From Melanocharis versteri (taxonomy: Eukaryota > Chordata > Aves > Passeriformes > Melanocharitidae), in NCBI GenBank assembly GCA_013397845.1, contig VZTG01001553.1, positions 153,338 through 217,337 of the forward strand: DNA of 64,000 nucleotides, in the 5' to 3' direction. The translations under genes were made by a program, and so were the position numbers. The notes beneath the pieces are model-generated. The model was not told where the DNA came from and ran no database searches. It saw nothing but the letters and a program-made list of their open reading frames with translations. Each line of letters opens with the position of its first letter. Positions within the stretch are counted from its first letter, which is position 1. Of this stretch, positions 34,692-46,530 are shown one piece after another.

Positions 34692-37600
34692 ATGTGCTTA
34701 CTTTTTTTGGTAAATTAAATTATTTTATGAGAGCGTAGATTCTAAATGTAAAAATAAAGCATTCTTAAGAATTTATAATGGTTTTTATTAAGAAATCCTA
34801 TTTGCTCATTTTCCTGCAAGTCAGGGCTCCTTTTCTGCACGTTATCACACTGCTATGGGGAGGGATCTGGAGTCTCCAGGCCGGAGCTTCAAACCTCCAT
34901 GCAAGCCCTCCTGCAATTCTCAGAGGGTATGAATCTATGCCCAGATGCTTTGCAGGCAGAGCATAGATCTCACACTTCCCACAGGTTTCCATACAGTCAG
35001 GGCTGAGCACCACCAAAGGGCTCTCCAGTCTTTCCTAGCACAGCAGAGAAACTCCACACCAGCAGTTTCACTGTCCTGACCTTCCTGTTAATATCCCGAA
35101 CTCCAGTCCAAACACCTGCACCTCAATGAAATTGAATCAAGATTGCCATGAACTCATCTCCAGCCTCATTTTCCTTTTCCTCTGCCTGATTGCGAGGCCT
35201 TACCCGTATGACAGCTTCATTACAAGTGACCTTCAGCACTGGCTTTGTTGGAGAAGTGATTTAGAACCAAATTACTGATCTATTTCTTTCATCTCCTCCC
35301 TCTTACTGAAAGCAGCAATAGCAGCCCTGGAGAGACTGCCTGAAACAGTGTGTTTTTAACACATTACAGAAGGGGAGGCAGAGCAGAAAGCCATCCCCCA
35401 CCACAGGCCAACATGGAGGGGCTAAACTGGTCTTGGAGAAGTGCCAAAACATTTGTACAATTTATTCCAAGGGTACCGAAGAATCTGGTTTAGACCAGTC
35501 AGGAAACAGTTCTTAAGGAGTTGAGGACTCTACTGAGAACAGACAGAGGCAGCTGGAAAAAACAGGGGGCAGGTGGCTGCTTGGAAGACAGGATCCCTGT
35601 GGCACATGGGCAAAGCAGAAGGGAGATGGCAATATGGGTTAAATCTCATTGGAAGCGGTGAGAAGAATAGCTGTCTCTGAGTCAGGCTAAAGCAAGGAAC
35701 ACTTAAATGTGTCTTTGGTACAAACAAAGCAATGTAGGCTGTTCAAATTACAAAGAAAAGGGTTGATCTGAATTGAGCTATGACACAGCTTTACTGTAGA
35801 CCAATGGCTGTGTGCCTGTGAAAGAGAAGAGGGGGGAGAAGAAGATGAAGAAGAAAAAATAACCAGATCTAGAGCAAATTATCAAGAACAGTTAGAATAA
35901 GCAAGAGAAACTTGAAAAAATATCAAAGAGAGGGTAATGGAGAAAAGAGTCATTAAAGAGACCTCTGCCTCCGACAGGGCACTAACAGCCAAGGGGACTT
36001 GAAAGCAGAGGAAGTGGGGAAGCAGGAGTGGGGAGTCCCTGCTCTCACTGACTGAAGTGTTTTCCACCATTAGAGCCTAACGTGTAACAGAGTGCTCCAG
36101 CAGCAGATCCTTGAGGGACTGTCTAGATCAAAGACTTGAAAACCTGGATACACTCATGAGGCGCTCATTCTTCTTTTCAGCAGCACCAGCCCCATTAGCC
36201 AGCAGTTCCTGAGCAAGACTGCTGTATGATGAACCACATAAAATTCATTCTCTGTGATCCTTCACCCATGTAGGCTAAGGAACAGAGGGCAGAGGCACAC
36301 TGAACCATTCAGGGAATGAAACCAGTAGCAGGCTGTTTCAGCACATCCATTTCAGCAGAGTGACTTACCAGATGAGTTTAATTTACAAACAGAAAACATG
36401 AAAGGAAAGTCAAGACTAAGCAAAGCAACAGCAGAAGAGCCAGTAATGAAAGGCTCACACAAGAGGACATTGGCTGATCCGTGTGGTAAAGAGCAGCACA
36501 AAGGGACACAGCAGGAAGAGAGTAACTGCTGACACTGAAGTACTATTTCCCTCTGACATTTATCTCTGCCATGAAATTCCCAGTTGGGGAGAAGAGGTGA
36601 ATACAAACAGGAGAAATTTACACTGGTCCCTTTATGCAAATCTAACCTTTCTGCACCTGCCAGGTGGGGAGCATTTACTTACATTCTGGCTGCCTGACTA
36701 TGTTGGCAGAGGGAATGAATCCAAACAGAACACAGAGAAGATGAAAGGAATATGGCCCATGGCTGTAATTTCAGAACTTGTTACAGGCATTACAATTCTA
36801 ATGTGGCAGTTGAGAGATATACACCCCAGGCAAATGAACTGGCAGAAGACCTGTGCATGTGCCAGTGTATTGTCCCACAAGAGAATTTCATTGCTTCCTG
36901 ACAGGCAAATTCAGAGATATTAACCAGTGACACAGTCTGTACCTGTGCCTTGCTCATAAAGGACCTCAGCAAATTCCTTTAGCTCATGTATGAAGAGTGA
37001 TCAATTTTGCACCAGACAGATCTGAGTCAAATCTCCTTTGCCACAATGGCTTTTTAAGACGCAAAGATGTTGAGTAGTAACTGTGAGATGTCTGGGGTTG
37101 AATTTGACACAATTTAAAATAGAAAGATAACACTTATATACACTATCAAATTAACAAGTTCATATTCCACTCTTAACAAGTGAAAATAAATTACTATCAC
37201 TCCAGAATGAGACTGCTGCCTTTTTAGCATGTCAAATATCTCTTGGCAAAATAAAGTCATGTTAAGCTTTTTACATTAAAAAGTCTCTTTTTGTCCATGT
37301 AAATGCAATGCAGCTGTCTCTTTAGCAGAAAATAGCATAAGAGCCCTTTGTACAAAAGACCAGGAAAAAAGTAAAGACCCACATATTCTGCTAAAAGGGG
37401 ATTTCAGAAGGACTGCTAGTGCCTTCTCACCATATTGAACTATGGACACAACACAAGAAATTAAAAACAGTGCCCTAAAAGTAAGAATGCCCTGAGATGT
37501 CTGGCCTGCCAGGTCAAGAATGAAGTTGCACAGCCCTGCTAAGTGTGCTCCAGCTGCATATTCCAGGAGCCTGCCTGGCACTGCTTCAGTCAGGCACAAA

Positions 37601-40600
37601 GGATTTTACCACATTTCCCAGCTCATGAAGCATCCTCCAAAATACCCCTGACACTAGCACTCATATAGTCATTGGAAACCCTGATCTTTCAAACATGTCC
37701 AGCAGTTCAGGATCCTACTGACTTTGAGGGACTAATTTCTAGAAAGTACTCAGATCTCCCTGTCTCTTTGTGGTATCAGTGTCTGGGCACCAAGGTCACT
37801 TATACATACAGGCACAGGGACTGCTGACAGCCAGTTTTTTTTAGAACTGCTTTAAGTTTCTTGAATTCAAATCTAAGTCAAACACTTCATGACTCATGAG
37901 ACTGGCTTGGAAAACAGGAAACTTTTACAAGCATACCTGGGTCAAACGTTCAAGCTTTTCACTGCAACTGTGAGACTGGAATTGACTTCTCAGCACAACA
38001 AAATAGCTTGTGGCATGTTGTTCCTCTGGGGTCTCCAGAAGATGAAATCCTGCAAAGTTCACAGTAAATACTATAGAAATGGGCAACCTTTGAGCACAAT
38101 CACTGGTTCCTCAACTGATCTCCCATACCACATGGCAACATTGGGGCCAAGCTAATTGGTGTCACACTTAAGAGCCTTGTGCAGACAAAGCTCACAGGTT
38201 CCCAACACTGTCTCCTGTAAAAGCAGGTTTCTGTCAGCATCTACCATCCTGCCCAATTTTGCTTAGTACACAAGAACTGAGAACAGCTTGAGGTGATGTG
38301 GCTGCAGGACATGCCAGGGACACATTTCTGAATCAGGCACACCCTCGCCTTACCCCTGCCCTGCATCTCTGCCTGTCTGGTTTTGTGCAAGAAGGGAGAA
38401 AAAAGGATTTATGAAGGGTCAGAGAAAAAAGGCAGAGAAAGAAAACTCTCACAGGATAAAAGAGATGAGAAATTCAAGGTAGTTTTAAAGCAGTTAGTGA
38501 AGTCAAGAGCCCAAGCTGACCTGAAGTCAGGGCAGTGAGAAAGTAAATGGACTTTTAAAGGCTTAGACTGAGAGTTTCAAAGCCTTTTCGACAACCTGAA
38601 TGTTCATTTTCATTTCACTGGATTGTAGCCAAGAAAATCCTGTAGGCTGCTCTGATACTGGAGGTCTGAATTTCGAAAAAAGAAGCTAGACTTTGCTTTA
38701 TTTTTTACCTTTTTTTATAGACAGAGATCTATATAAAGAATCAGCAAAACCAGCCAATCATTTCCTCATCAGTGTGCCTGAAGGAAGGGTCAAGAATTGC
38801 AGGCTACAGACTTCTCCCATTCCAATTGCAGACATTAGAAAAAGCCCACCCATATGAGCCATGTGGGTTGTTTGTCTTTCCAGTAGGAAACAGCAGTAGT
38901 GGAAACGACTTTCTTCTGTTTTCTAGCTCTCATGAGCTCTAGGTTAAGAAGCCTTGGGGTTTCAGTTCTGTCAGACCATCAACTGCCCAGCAGGTAAAGA
39001 AAGCAGTAAGTGAAAAGTAACTGATAGCAGCAGGTAGCTCAAATAAGTTTGTGAATCAATATCATTTATAGCAGAGACAGCTTCAAACACTGAAGTGGAG
39101 AAGCCCAGCTTAATGTGTTTACAATGTTTCTCACTTTGCTTTGCTCATTTTTCCTTCCCCACTTCTTTCAGCAGTGATTTTTCGAGAACTAATTTCTCCA
39201 TGGACATAAAAAGTTCATGTTTCATTCACCATTTCCTTACAAACTCCTTGTAAATTGAATTACCTGTGTGGCAGAGGGGAACTGCCGTAGTTCTGCGGGC
39301 ACCTAAGTGGAATTTCAGACATGTGGCCTTTCTCTTAGCAGAAAGATTTTTTTTTCCTATTATTGGATTTAAAGTGAGGATAAATGAGTGGAAAGCAAAT
39401 AAAAAATGGCCACTCCCCAAAAAGAATGAACAGCACAAACCAAACCATGATGCAATCCCAGAAATACCTGTGCTGTGTGCAGTATCTCCTACCTGAAAGC
39501 CACTGGAATATACGTAGATTCTTTTTCTTTTCCTGCTCCAAGTGATAATGATACAGAATCTTTCTCCTTCCCAGCAACTTCTGGTTCCCAATATAATTCC
39601 TCTGGAAAAAGACGTGTATCAAATCAGTTACATGGAGAAAGTGGATACTGAAGTGAAAGAGGATTTTTCTCTGTATAAGGAGCATTCTTCTTCTTCCTTG
39701 CTAGCTGAGAAGGGAAAATGAAAAAGCTGATCTACAGTTCTTTCAAAACTGTGCACAGAATCACAATCAATATATTTCAATACACAAACAAACAAAACCA
39801 TGTTTTACCCTGAAAAGCTCTGTTTTGTTAAATATCAAAAGCTGATTGTTACTCCAAGTGACCAGATGGAGAATCATGAAAAGTCCATATTTGTCAATTA
39901 CCAACATTTTCTAGGAAGTTTTTAACTAAAAGCCATTTTCCAGTAGGTAAAAAAAATCCCCATGCTCTTCAGCAAAATGCTGAAAATACTGAGAAAGAGT
40001 CTTGTGTAAAATTTTTGGCAAGACAAGTAAACCTCAGTAGAAAACCTGGCCCATGGGAGATGTATTATTCCTCTCCAGTGACTCAGCAGCCTCGGACATG
40101 CTTTCAAGCTGCTAGTTGTTCTTCCAGTGTTATTGTAGAAACCTTTCCATCTTCAAGAAACCTTTTACTATATAAGATGGTTTAGAAAAAAAAATAGCCA
40201 AACCTTTGGTTAGCTCCCACTGAGGAACCCAAAACAAGGACATTAGAATTTAAGGTATCAGAAACTATCATTGTGCTCATATACAGAGGAGGAAGCAGCA
40301 AGAAGACAACTCCTGAAAAGCCATATTCCTGCTCCAGCAGGACAGAGGCACCGTCATGGTTAAACAATTGCTTCTGAGGCTCTCTCGTGGTTTGACACTG
40401 GCCAAACACCAGGCACCCACAAAAGCCACTCACCCTCCCCTGCCACAGCTGGACAGGGGAGAGAGAAATTTCACAAAGGCTTCACGAGTTAAGGGCTGGG
40501 AGAAAACACTCCAAGGTCAAAACAGGCTCATCTTAGAGATACAGACTGAGCTTATTACCAACAAAATCAGAGGAGGATAATGAGAAGTAAAATAAGCCCT

Positions 40601-40660
40601 TAAAAACACCTTTTCTTCCCCCAGCCCCTCCCTCCTTCCCACAGACAGCACAGGGAGACA
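34692..40660. other. Unique non-coding DNA, no gene recognised
   Basis: No recognisable exon or RNA gene in about 6 kb. It contains a purine tract (35821-35859). The 146-codon frame at 36483-36923 reads as no known family. Confidence 0.6.
35821..35859 (+). repeat. Purine tract (39 nt, one interruption)
   Basis: GA-rich with a G6 run and AAG repeats; one T at 35845. Confidence 0.7.
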
Positions 40661-40661
40661 N
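40661..40661. other. One-base assembly gap
   Basis: Single N immediately before a tandem array; probably a collapsed array. Confidence 0.9.
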
Positions 40662-40821
40662 ATCCCCCGTGGATCCCCACGGGCTGCAGGTGGATCTCTG
40701 CATCCCCCGTGGATCCCCACGGGCTGCGGGTGGATCTCTGCATCCTCCGTGGATCCCCACAACCTGCAGGGATACAGCTGCTTCCCCATGGCCTCACCAC
40801 AGCCTGCAGAGGAATCTCGGC
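40662..40821 (+). repeat. 40-bp minisatellite, four units of decreasing identity
   Basis: Units at 40662, 40702, 40742 and 40782, each 40 bp. The first two differ at one position. The third keeps the first half (CCGTGGATCCCCAC) and diverges after it. The fourth is only loosely related. Such edge decay is normal at the end of a VNTR; the fresh end abuts the N, so more units are probably missing. Confidence 0.9.
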
Positions 40822-41599
40822 TCTGGTGCCTGGAGCACCTCCTCCCCCTCCTTCTCCACTGACCTTGGTGTCTCCATGTTGTTTCCCTCACATGTTCTCA
40901 CCTCCTCCTCTTCTCTGGCTAGAATTAAAACTGCGCCACTACTTCCATTTTGATTTTCTTCTCAAATTTGTTATCACAGAGGCATTACCATCATTTCTAA
41001 TTGGCCTAGCCTTGGCCAGTGGCATGTCCATCTTCAGAGCCCTCAGGGTTGGCTCTGCTGGACATGGTGGAAGCTTCTAGCAGCTTCTCACAGAAGCCAC
41101 CTCTGTGGCCCTGCTGTTTCCAAAAACCAGGCCATGCAAAACCAACACAGGCTCCCTCAGAAAAGCTCACTCCAGTCTTTTTTCTCAGAGAACCATGGCC
41201 TTCTTGAGCTTACTGTAGGAGGTTTTCTTTGTGGAGGGGACAGCTTTCACAGGACAGGTCTTCCCGTGGGGATAATCAACAAGGACCCTAAAGAGGAGGC
41301 AAAATTTTCCCATGCAAAGATCCAGCCCAGCAAGGCCTAGGTGCACTCCAGGCCCCCTTGACAAGCCTTCAGCAGAATGCTGAGAAACATTTAAGCCTGT
41401 TCCCAGACCTCGAGCAGGGGGATTTATCTTCATCCCTGGGGGCAATGCAGAAGTGCTGTGCCAGCCATTGGAGAACTGCAGAAGGTCCTGGGATCTGGTG
41501 GGGAACTCTCCATGCCCCATGCTGAGCATCAGACTCCTCAACCAAAGCCCACCTGCAAGCAATGCCAGGAAGAGATACCGTGACAGGGAGACAGCTTCC

Positions 41600-41790
41600 C
41601 TTTCTTTTTAAGACATTTTAAGGGAATGAATAATTCATCCTGAATTACTTTGAGCCAAGGAAACGCTCCACGTTGCCACCTGATTATATGTCCCATAAAA
41701 AGACATGACAGCAATTTATTTCTTTTCTCTTGCTGGGTGGGCTGGTGGGGGGATAAATATGCTGCCACCAAACTGGAGTGATGAATCATC
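41600..41790. promoter_or_regulatory. Candidate conserved non-coding element
   Basis: Unique block with GAATGAATAATTCATCCTGAATTAC, of which TGAATAATTCA is palindromic, plus CCTGATTATATG and GATAAATATG. Weak evidence. Confidence 0.15.
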
Positions 41791-42854
41791 CCTCAGTGAT
41801 TTGGCAGTTAGTCCTTCCTCGTGGGAGCAATAAGGAGAAGGACTTCAGCACAAACCTCCAGGAAAGGAGAGAAGATTGTGTGGAATGGAGGGCTCAGTTC
41901 TCTTCATCTCCATAGGATTGGGGAGCACCCAGCAAAGGTATTTGGGCAGAAGAACCTTTCTCCTGAGAGCAGTGGAGTCTGCAAAGATCAGGTGCTCACG
42001 TTGCTGCCTGGTGATAAGGAAATGAGTGTTATTCTGCTTTATTATTGACTGAACAGTGGGGTTGGGCTGGAGAAGAGGAGCTCCATTATTCATTACCCAG
42101 AATCATGCTTCTTTCTGGTATAACAAGCTGTGTAGCACATGCCCATTGTTCAGCAGGAAAATGGGAGGGAGAAATTTCTCCTGAGAATTAAAGCACAGCT
42201 TTACTTAAATGAGAGAAGTGTGCAAGCAGGTGCTGCTCTGGCTAGAGGGATGCCCTATCCTTTACCTGTGCTCACTCAGGACAACCCAAGCCTTTCCCTA
42301 GAGGAGATCATTAGCTCTGCCAACATGGAGCTTTTGGGATGATTTGAGACCACTGAACATGGATCAATTAGGGCCAAGCCTGAGGAATAAGGGCTTTCTT
42401 TCCTTAAACCACTTGACATCCTGCTGGTGCTGGCAGTTTATTATGGAGATATCCCATATGTTTACGGCCATGTGGACAGCTGCTATCAAGCTACACCAAG
42501 CCAAAGGCAGCCAAATGCTTGATCTGCTTGCCCACAAGCAACATGTCCTGGCTGAAAGTTTTCTCCTTCTGCACATGCTCCCACTTCTGCCCTCAAAACC
42601 AGTTATGTTTCATGCTATACCATAAATTCTCTGCAGCCAGGGGCACCCACAAGCACTGGAGCAAAGGAAACATTTCCTTGTGCACATCGACACCTCCAGT
42701 GCTCTCACCTGCACACTTTGTTTTGCTGTCTCTGTCCTCCCAGCTGCACCCAGCCTGCAAGGGGCTGAGACAGCATGGAAATCTGCTATAAAGACACATC
42801 CTTCCCACCCCTGTGCTGGATATGGGGAACGTAAGACACAGCAGAGATTGCTGC

Positions 42855-43015
42855 TACTTTATTATTTATGAAGCTTTGGTTATTTCATACATTAATAATC
42901 CATGACTGCAAAGTGTTGCTAGCACTGTAATTGAATATTCATGAGGTATTTTTGTTCAGAATTTTCACCATCATTTCAGACCCAGCCATAAAAATAAAAA
43001 TTTCAACTGTCATTT
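42855..43015. promoter_or_regulatory. Candidate conserved non-coding element
   Basis: AT-rich unique block with TTATTATTTATGAAGC, CATTAATAATCC, TGTAATTGAATATTCATGAGG and CATAAAAATAAAAATTTC. It includes CDX-like TTTATGA and TAAT cores. Resemblance only. Confidence 0.25.
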
Positions 43016-43763
43016 CACAGTTTCAAGCCCTGAGAAACTAAATCTCCTTCCCAACCTGAGGGCTTTCTGTGCAGGATGGAACCAAGTAGGGTTAATACGG
43101 AGGGCAAGTTCGTGCTGCACTGGAAAGAAGTGGGAACATCCTTCATTGTAGCTCCGCCTGCTGTCTTTTAACGTTGTCAGGATCTTCATCTGGGGATGTA
43201 TGCTGCCTGCACGGAGTGTGTGCAAATTCCTTCTCTCCCTTCTAGAAACATTTCTCTTTTCAGGTTTAATCCCAGCCAGAACCTTGACAGAGAAGCACCC
43301 AAGTGGGATCCTTCAGCATGGAAACTGAAAGGATGCTGCTGCCACCCTGTGGAAAATGATGGCCCCAAATTGTTGGGGGCCACTCCAGATGTTCACAAGA
43401 CCACAGCTGGTATGGTGGTTAAAGAGGTATGTGATGCCATCATTACCCTGATGAGACCCAGAGGTAAAGAAACCAGGGAATTTCCATTAAATAACTGCAG
43501 GATTTGCAAGGAAGATGTGTGGATGCTTTACAGGAACAACTGATGGTGTCTGTGCCATCCCCATGGTGTACCATGGAGGATGAAGTACCTCTGCTACAGA
43601 GGCTTTCAAGGACATCCTCAGCAAACTCCTGACATAGGCAATGATCGAGCATCTCTTGCATTCTGGGATAGTCAAATGTGCAGCTTCACCTGCTTGCCTT
43701 GCTAGGATTCCCTTTTTCTTTCCCCCAAGGCTCTTTCTTCTTGTGATTTTCAGCTCCTTCTGT

Positions 43764-43795
43764 TACACACACATACACACACACACAAAAAAAAA
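43764..43795 (+). repeat. AC repeat with poly-A end
   Basis: Two AC runs split by one AT, followed by nine A. Confidence 0.85.
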
Positions 43796-46429
43796 GGCAA
43801 AGGGAGGACTAAGAAAAAGGAAGCAGCAGTATCCAAACTCTTCCCTTTTCCCTTTCCCTGTTTGCTATCCACATGTTCTGTGAAAAGGTTCCACAGCTGC
43901 CTGCATGACGCATAAGCCACTGGCCCAATTCTCCTCTACAATTTCTTCAGATCACAGCTCCTTCTTTTTCAGTTCTGTGCACAGAAAGGAAACAGCAGAA
44001 GGAGAAACAGCAAGTTCCCAGCCCTTTTAACCCAGCCTTCTCGAAACCAAATTGGGGCATATGAGAGCCAGGCAGCCAGATCTGAGATCCCCATCCACAC
44101 AGATCTGCCATCTGTCCACGTGCAAGTGGGATATGTGAGGCTGTGTCACATGAGCACATCCTAAATGGGGCCAGAGCTCTCGGAGCAACTTTCCTTCCTA
44201 GAATGATTTATGGACCCTGTCAGTCCAGCAGACTGAACTGCAGAGACAACTAGAGCACACAGCAAAGAGCGCAGCAATCCATCAGCACCAGCTGAGAGTC
44301 ACCTAGGAATCCGTCAAGAGCTTCATCATGGTGACATCTTCGCAGAGGTAGAGGGAGAAACAAAGGAAAAAGATGGAGAAGAGTGAGCAGGGAGTGGACA
44401 ATCCACCCATGATTTCTCAGAATTTCAAAGCCATGGAAGTAAAGCAAGATGGCAGACATATTTTTTGCGTCTGTAGTAATTGAGGTGGTCCTGCTTCGAA
44501 GCCACAAATTACAATGCCTCAGACAGCTGAGCAGGGCTTTCCAGTGTCAGCAGTATTCAGGAATTGCTTTCCCACTGGCTGGCTTCGTGGCAGGTGTTAC
44601 TCACTTCCAGATATGACAACTGCATGGTTTTGAAGGCAAGGATATTTTATTGTTCAGGAGCTGCGACTGGCAGAAGACATCAAGCCTAGCTCTGCTATGG
44701 AGAGAAGAGGTGATGCCCTGTAGTTCAAGCAATATAAAACAAGCTGCAGCATGTCACTGTACGGCGCTGGAGTTTGTACTCTGACCTAAAGCTGACACCT
44801 CAGCAAGAGGCAAGCTGTTCCTCCAAAAAATGCAGGTGCATAGATATGAGTACCCCAGACCAACAAGGACACAAGACCACACAAGACCTTACAGAAAGCC
44901 CATTAGAGACACCCAAGTTCAGAAAAATACATGTGCAATAGGTCAGCATACACAAAGAGAAGGGGCAAACACAGAGATTAAGTGTGTCTGGAATCTACAG
45001 GTAGGGCAGAAATGTAGATGATGCAGACACGTACTCCTCTATGCAGTGCCAGTATGAATACAAGAGTGTACATTGTCTGTCTTTGATCTACTACTCAGTG
45101 ATACCCCAGTAACACAACTTCTCTCCATCCCAAACTCTGTAAAATAAACAAAGAATGTGATTTGTCCCAAATCTGTGTTAGGCACCAGGGAGAGAGGCAA
45201 AGTAAAGAAGTGAGCTTCTGCTCTTAGAGGAAAGAAAAGCAATTTATCTTTGAATAGGGAGCAGCAGAACAAAGCACATTATTTCTTTTGCTTCACAGAC
45301 AGACACTGTTATTTTGAGTCATGTTGATTACAGGTTAAGCATATGCTCCCAAAGCTCAGGAAAGATGGAGGATGTGTTGGGACATCTCAGAACAGCAGAA
45401 AATTTGGCAAAAACCAAATATCGAATGAACAAAAGGATTCAGAAGCTGGAAGCAGAGACAACAAACGTGTTTGTACATCACAAGGTGGCTAAGACTCAGT
45501 AGGTACAAGAGAGACGGGGGGGAGGGTCAGGGCACCTGCGGGAAGAAAGCAGAGGAGGGCATGAGCTGGAACAGCTGGAATGACTGCACAGGAGAAGAGT
45601 GAGTACCTGAGACTGTGAAGAAGAGGTCACGGACCTCCTGACCCAGGTTTATTTCTGATATGTGTCTCTTCTGGGGCCCCTGACTTGCCTCCAGGAGATC
45701 CTCTCCCTACCTAAGCCATCCATGCAGACAGAGTGTACCTACCTGCCCTGAGAACACAGGACAGTTTGGGGACAATATGATTTCCAGTGTCACAGGAACT
45801 GTTCTCACAGCACAAGGCAGGCTGAGCTGTATCTAGTTAATTCCAGCACATTCTCTGGTGCCATCTGAGTCACACAGACTATGTGGAGCCGTTTGAGTTT
45901 ATGATCATTTTATATCTCTGACCAAGGGATCATATGCTGCTTGTCCCAAGAAGAATAATGAAGCCTCACACATTTCACATCCCCCAAGGGATTTAATTTC
46001 CCTTAATGTAGGAGGAGGATTTGCCTTCAGTCTCCAGCCCTTTTACTATCCATTCGGTGCTCCATCTACAGCACAGATCACAAAGGAATTTTTTATTTTT
46101 TAAATCAGCCTTTGCTTGGGCATCATTAAGGCCTTACCCAAAGTCCCATGCTGCTCATTGTGGATGCTGAAAGCTTGGTAGCAGAGAGATTTTCCAGTAT
46201 CTGCCTGTGTCCATGAGCATTCTCACCTTCTCACGGAGCTAGCTGCAAAACAGCTAGAGAGCTTTTGTAAATAATTTGTCTATCTTGCACCTGCGAGATG
46301 TTTTTGTACTTTGTTATTGTCAGTCTGAAGGATTGTTTAGGAAATGGGTGTTTTTAGGATCTAGCCAATAACCCTGGGGGGTGGTTAGCTAAGATCCAAT
46401 GACTTTTCTGCCATTCCAAGAATGTAGGG

Positions 46430-46436
46430 TATAAAA
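46430..46436 (+). promoter_or_regulatory. TATA box of the 46-kb LTR
   Basis: TATAAAA, 15-25 bp upstream of the AATAAA pair, with CCAAT motifs 35-70 bp upstream. It gives a very short R region, typical of compact avian LTRs. Confidence 0.75.
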
Positions 46437-46450
46437 CCCATCTGTATATA

Positions 46451-46460
46451 AATAAATAAA
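46451..46460 (+). promoter_or_regulatory. Overlapping AATAAA poly(A) signals of the 46-kb LTR
   Basis: AATAAATAAA gives two overlapping canonical hexamers 70 nt from the LTR end. Confidence 0.75.
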
Positions 46461-46530
46461 GGCATTTCTATCCTGTTACTCCCGAGTTTGGCTGTCTCTT
46501 TTCTCCCTGGGCTGTGTCCTCATTGCAACA

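Larger units (their letters stand above)
40822..46158. other. Unique non-coding DNA, no gene recognised
   Basis: No gene recognised. It holds two AT-rich candidate blocks (41600-41790 and 42855-43015) and an AC/poly-A repeat (43764-43795). Bases 46153-46158 (GCTCAT) are the left target duplication of the next LTR. Confidence 0.6.
46159..46530 (+). mobile_element. Solo LTR, ERVK-like, sense (372 bp)
   Basis: Starts TGTGGATGC and ends CATTGCAACA, with TG...CA termini. It is bracketed by a perfect 6-bp target duplication GCTCAT (46153-46158 and 46531-46536). Internally it has the full promoter order: two CCAAT-type sites (AGCCAATAAC about 46363, ATCCAATGAC about 46394), TATAAAA (46430-46436), overlapping AATAAA signals (46451-46460), then a 70-nt CT-rich U5. 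No primer-binding site follows the 3' end. A 6-bp duplication fits ERVK (betaretrovirus-like) or alpharetrovirus-like elements. This is the best-defined mobile element in the window. Confidence 0.92.

Noticed and set aside
36483..36923. 146-codon open frame (+)
   Set aside because: No recognisable domain, no neighbouring exons, and the minus strand is also open over parts of it.
39756..39776. Possible CR1 3' tail (CAGAATCACAATC)
   Set aside because: CR1 ends carry tandem 8-bp ATTCTRTG-type units; only a partial chance match is present, and I found no CR1 body in the window.
40662..40821. CRISPR-like array
   Set aside because: Head-to-tail 40-bp units without spacers in a vertebrate genome; it is a minisatellite.
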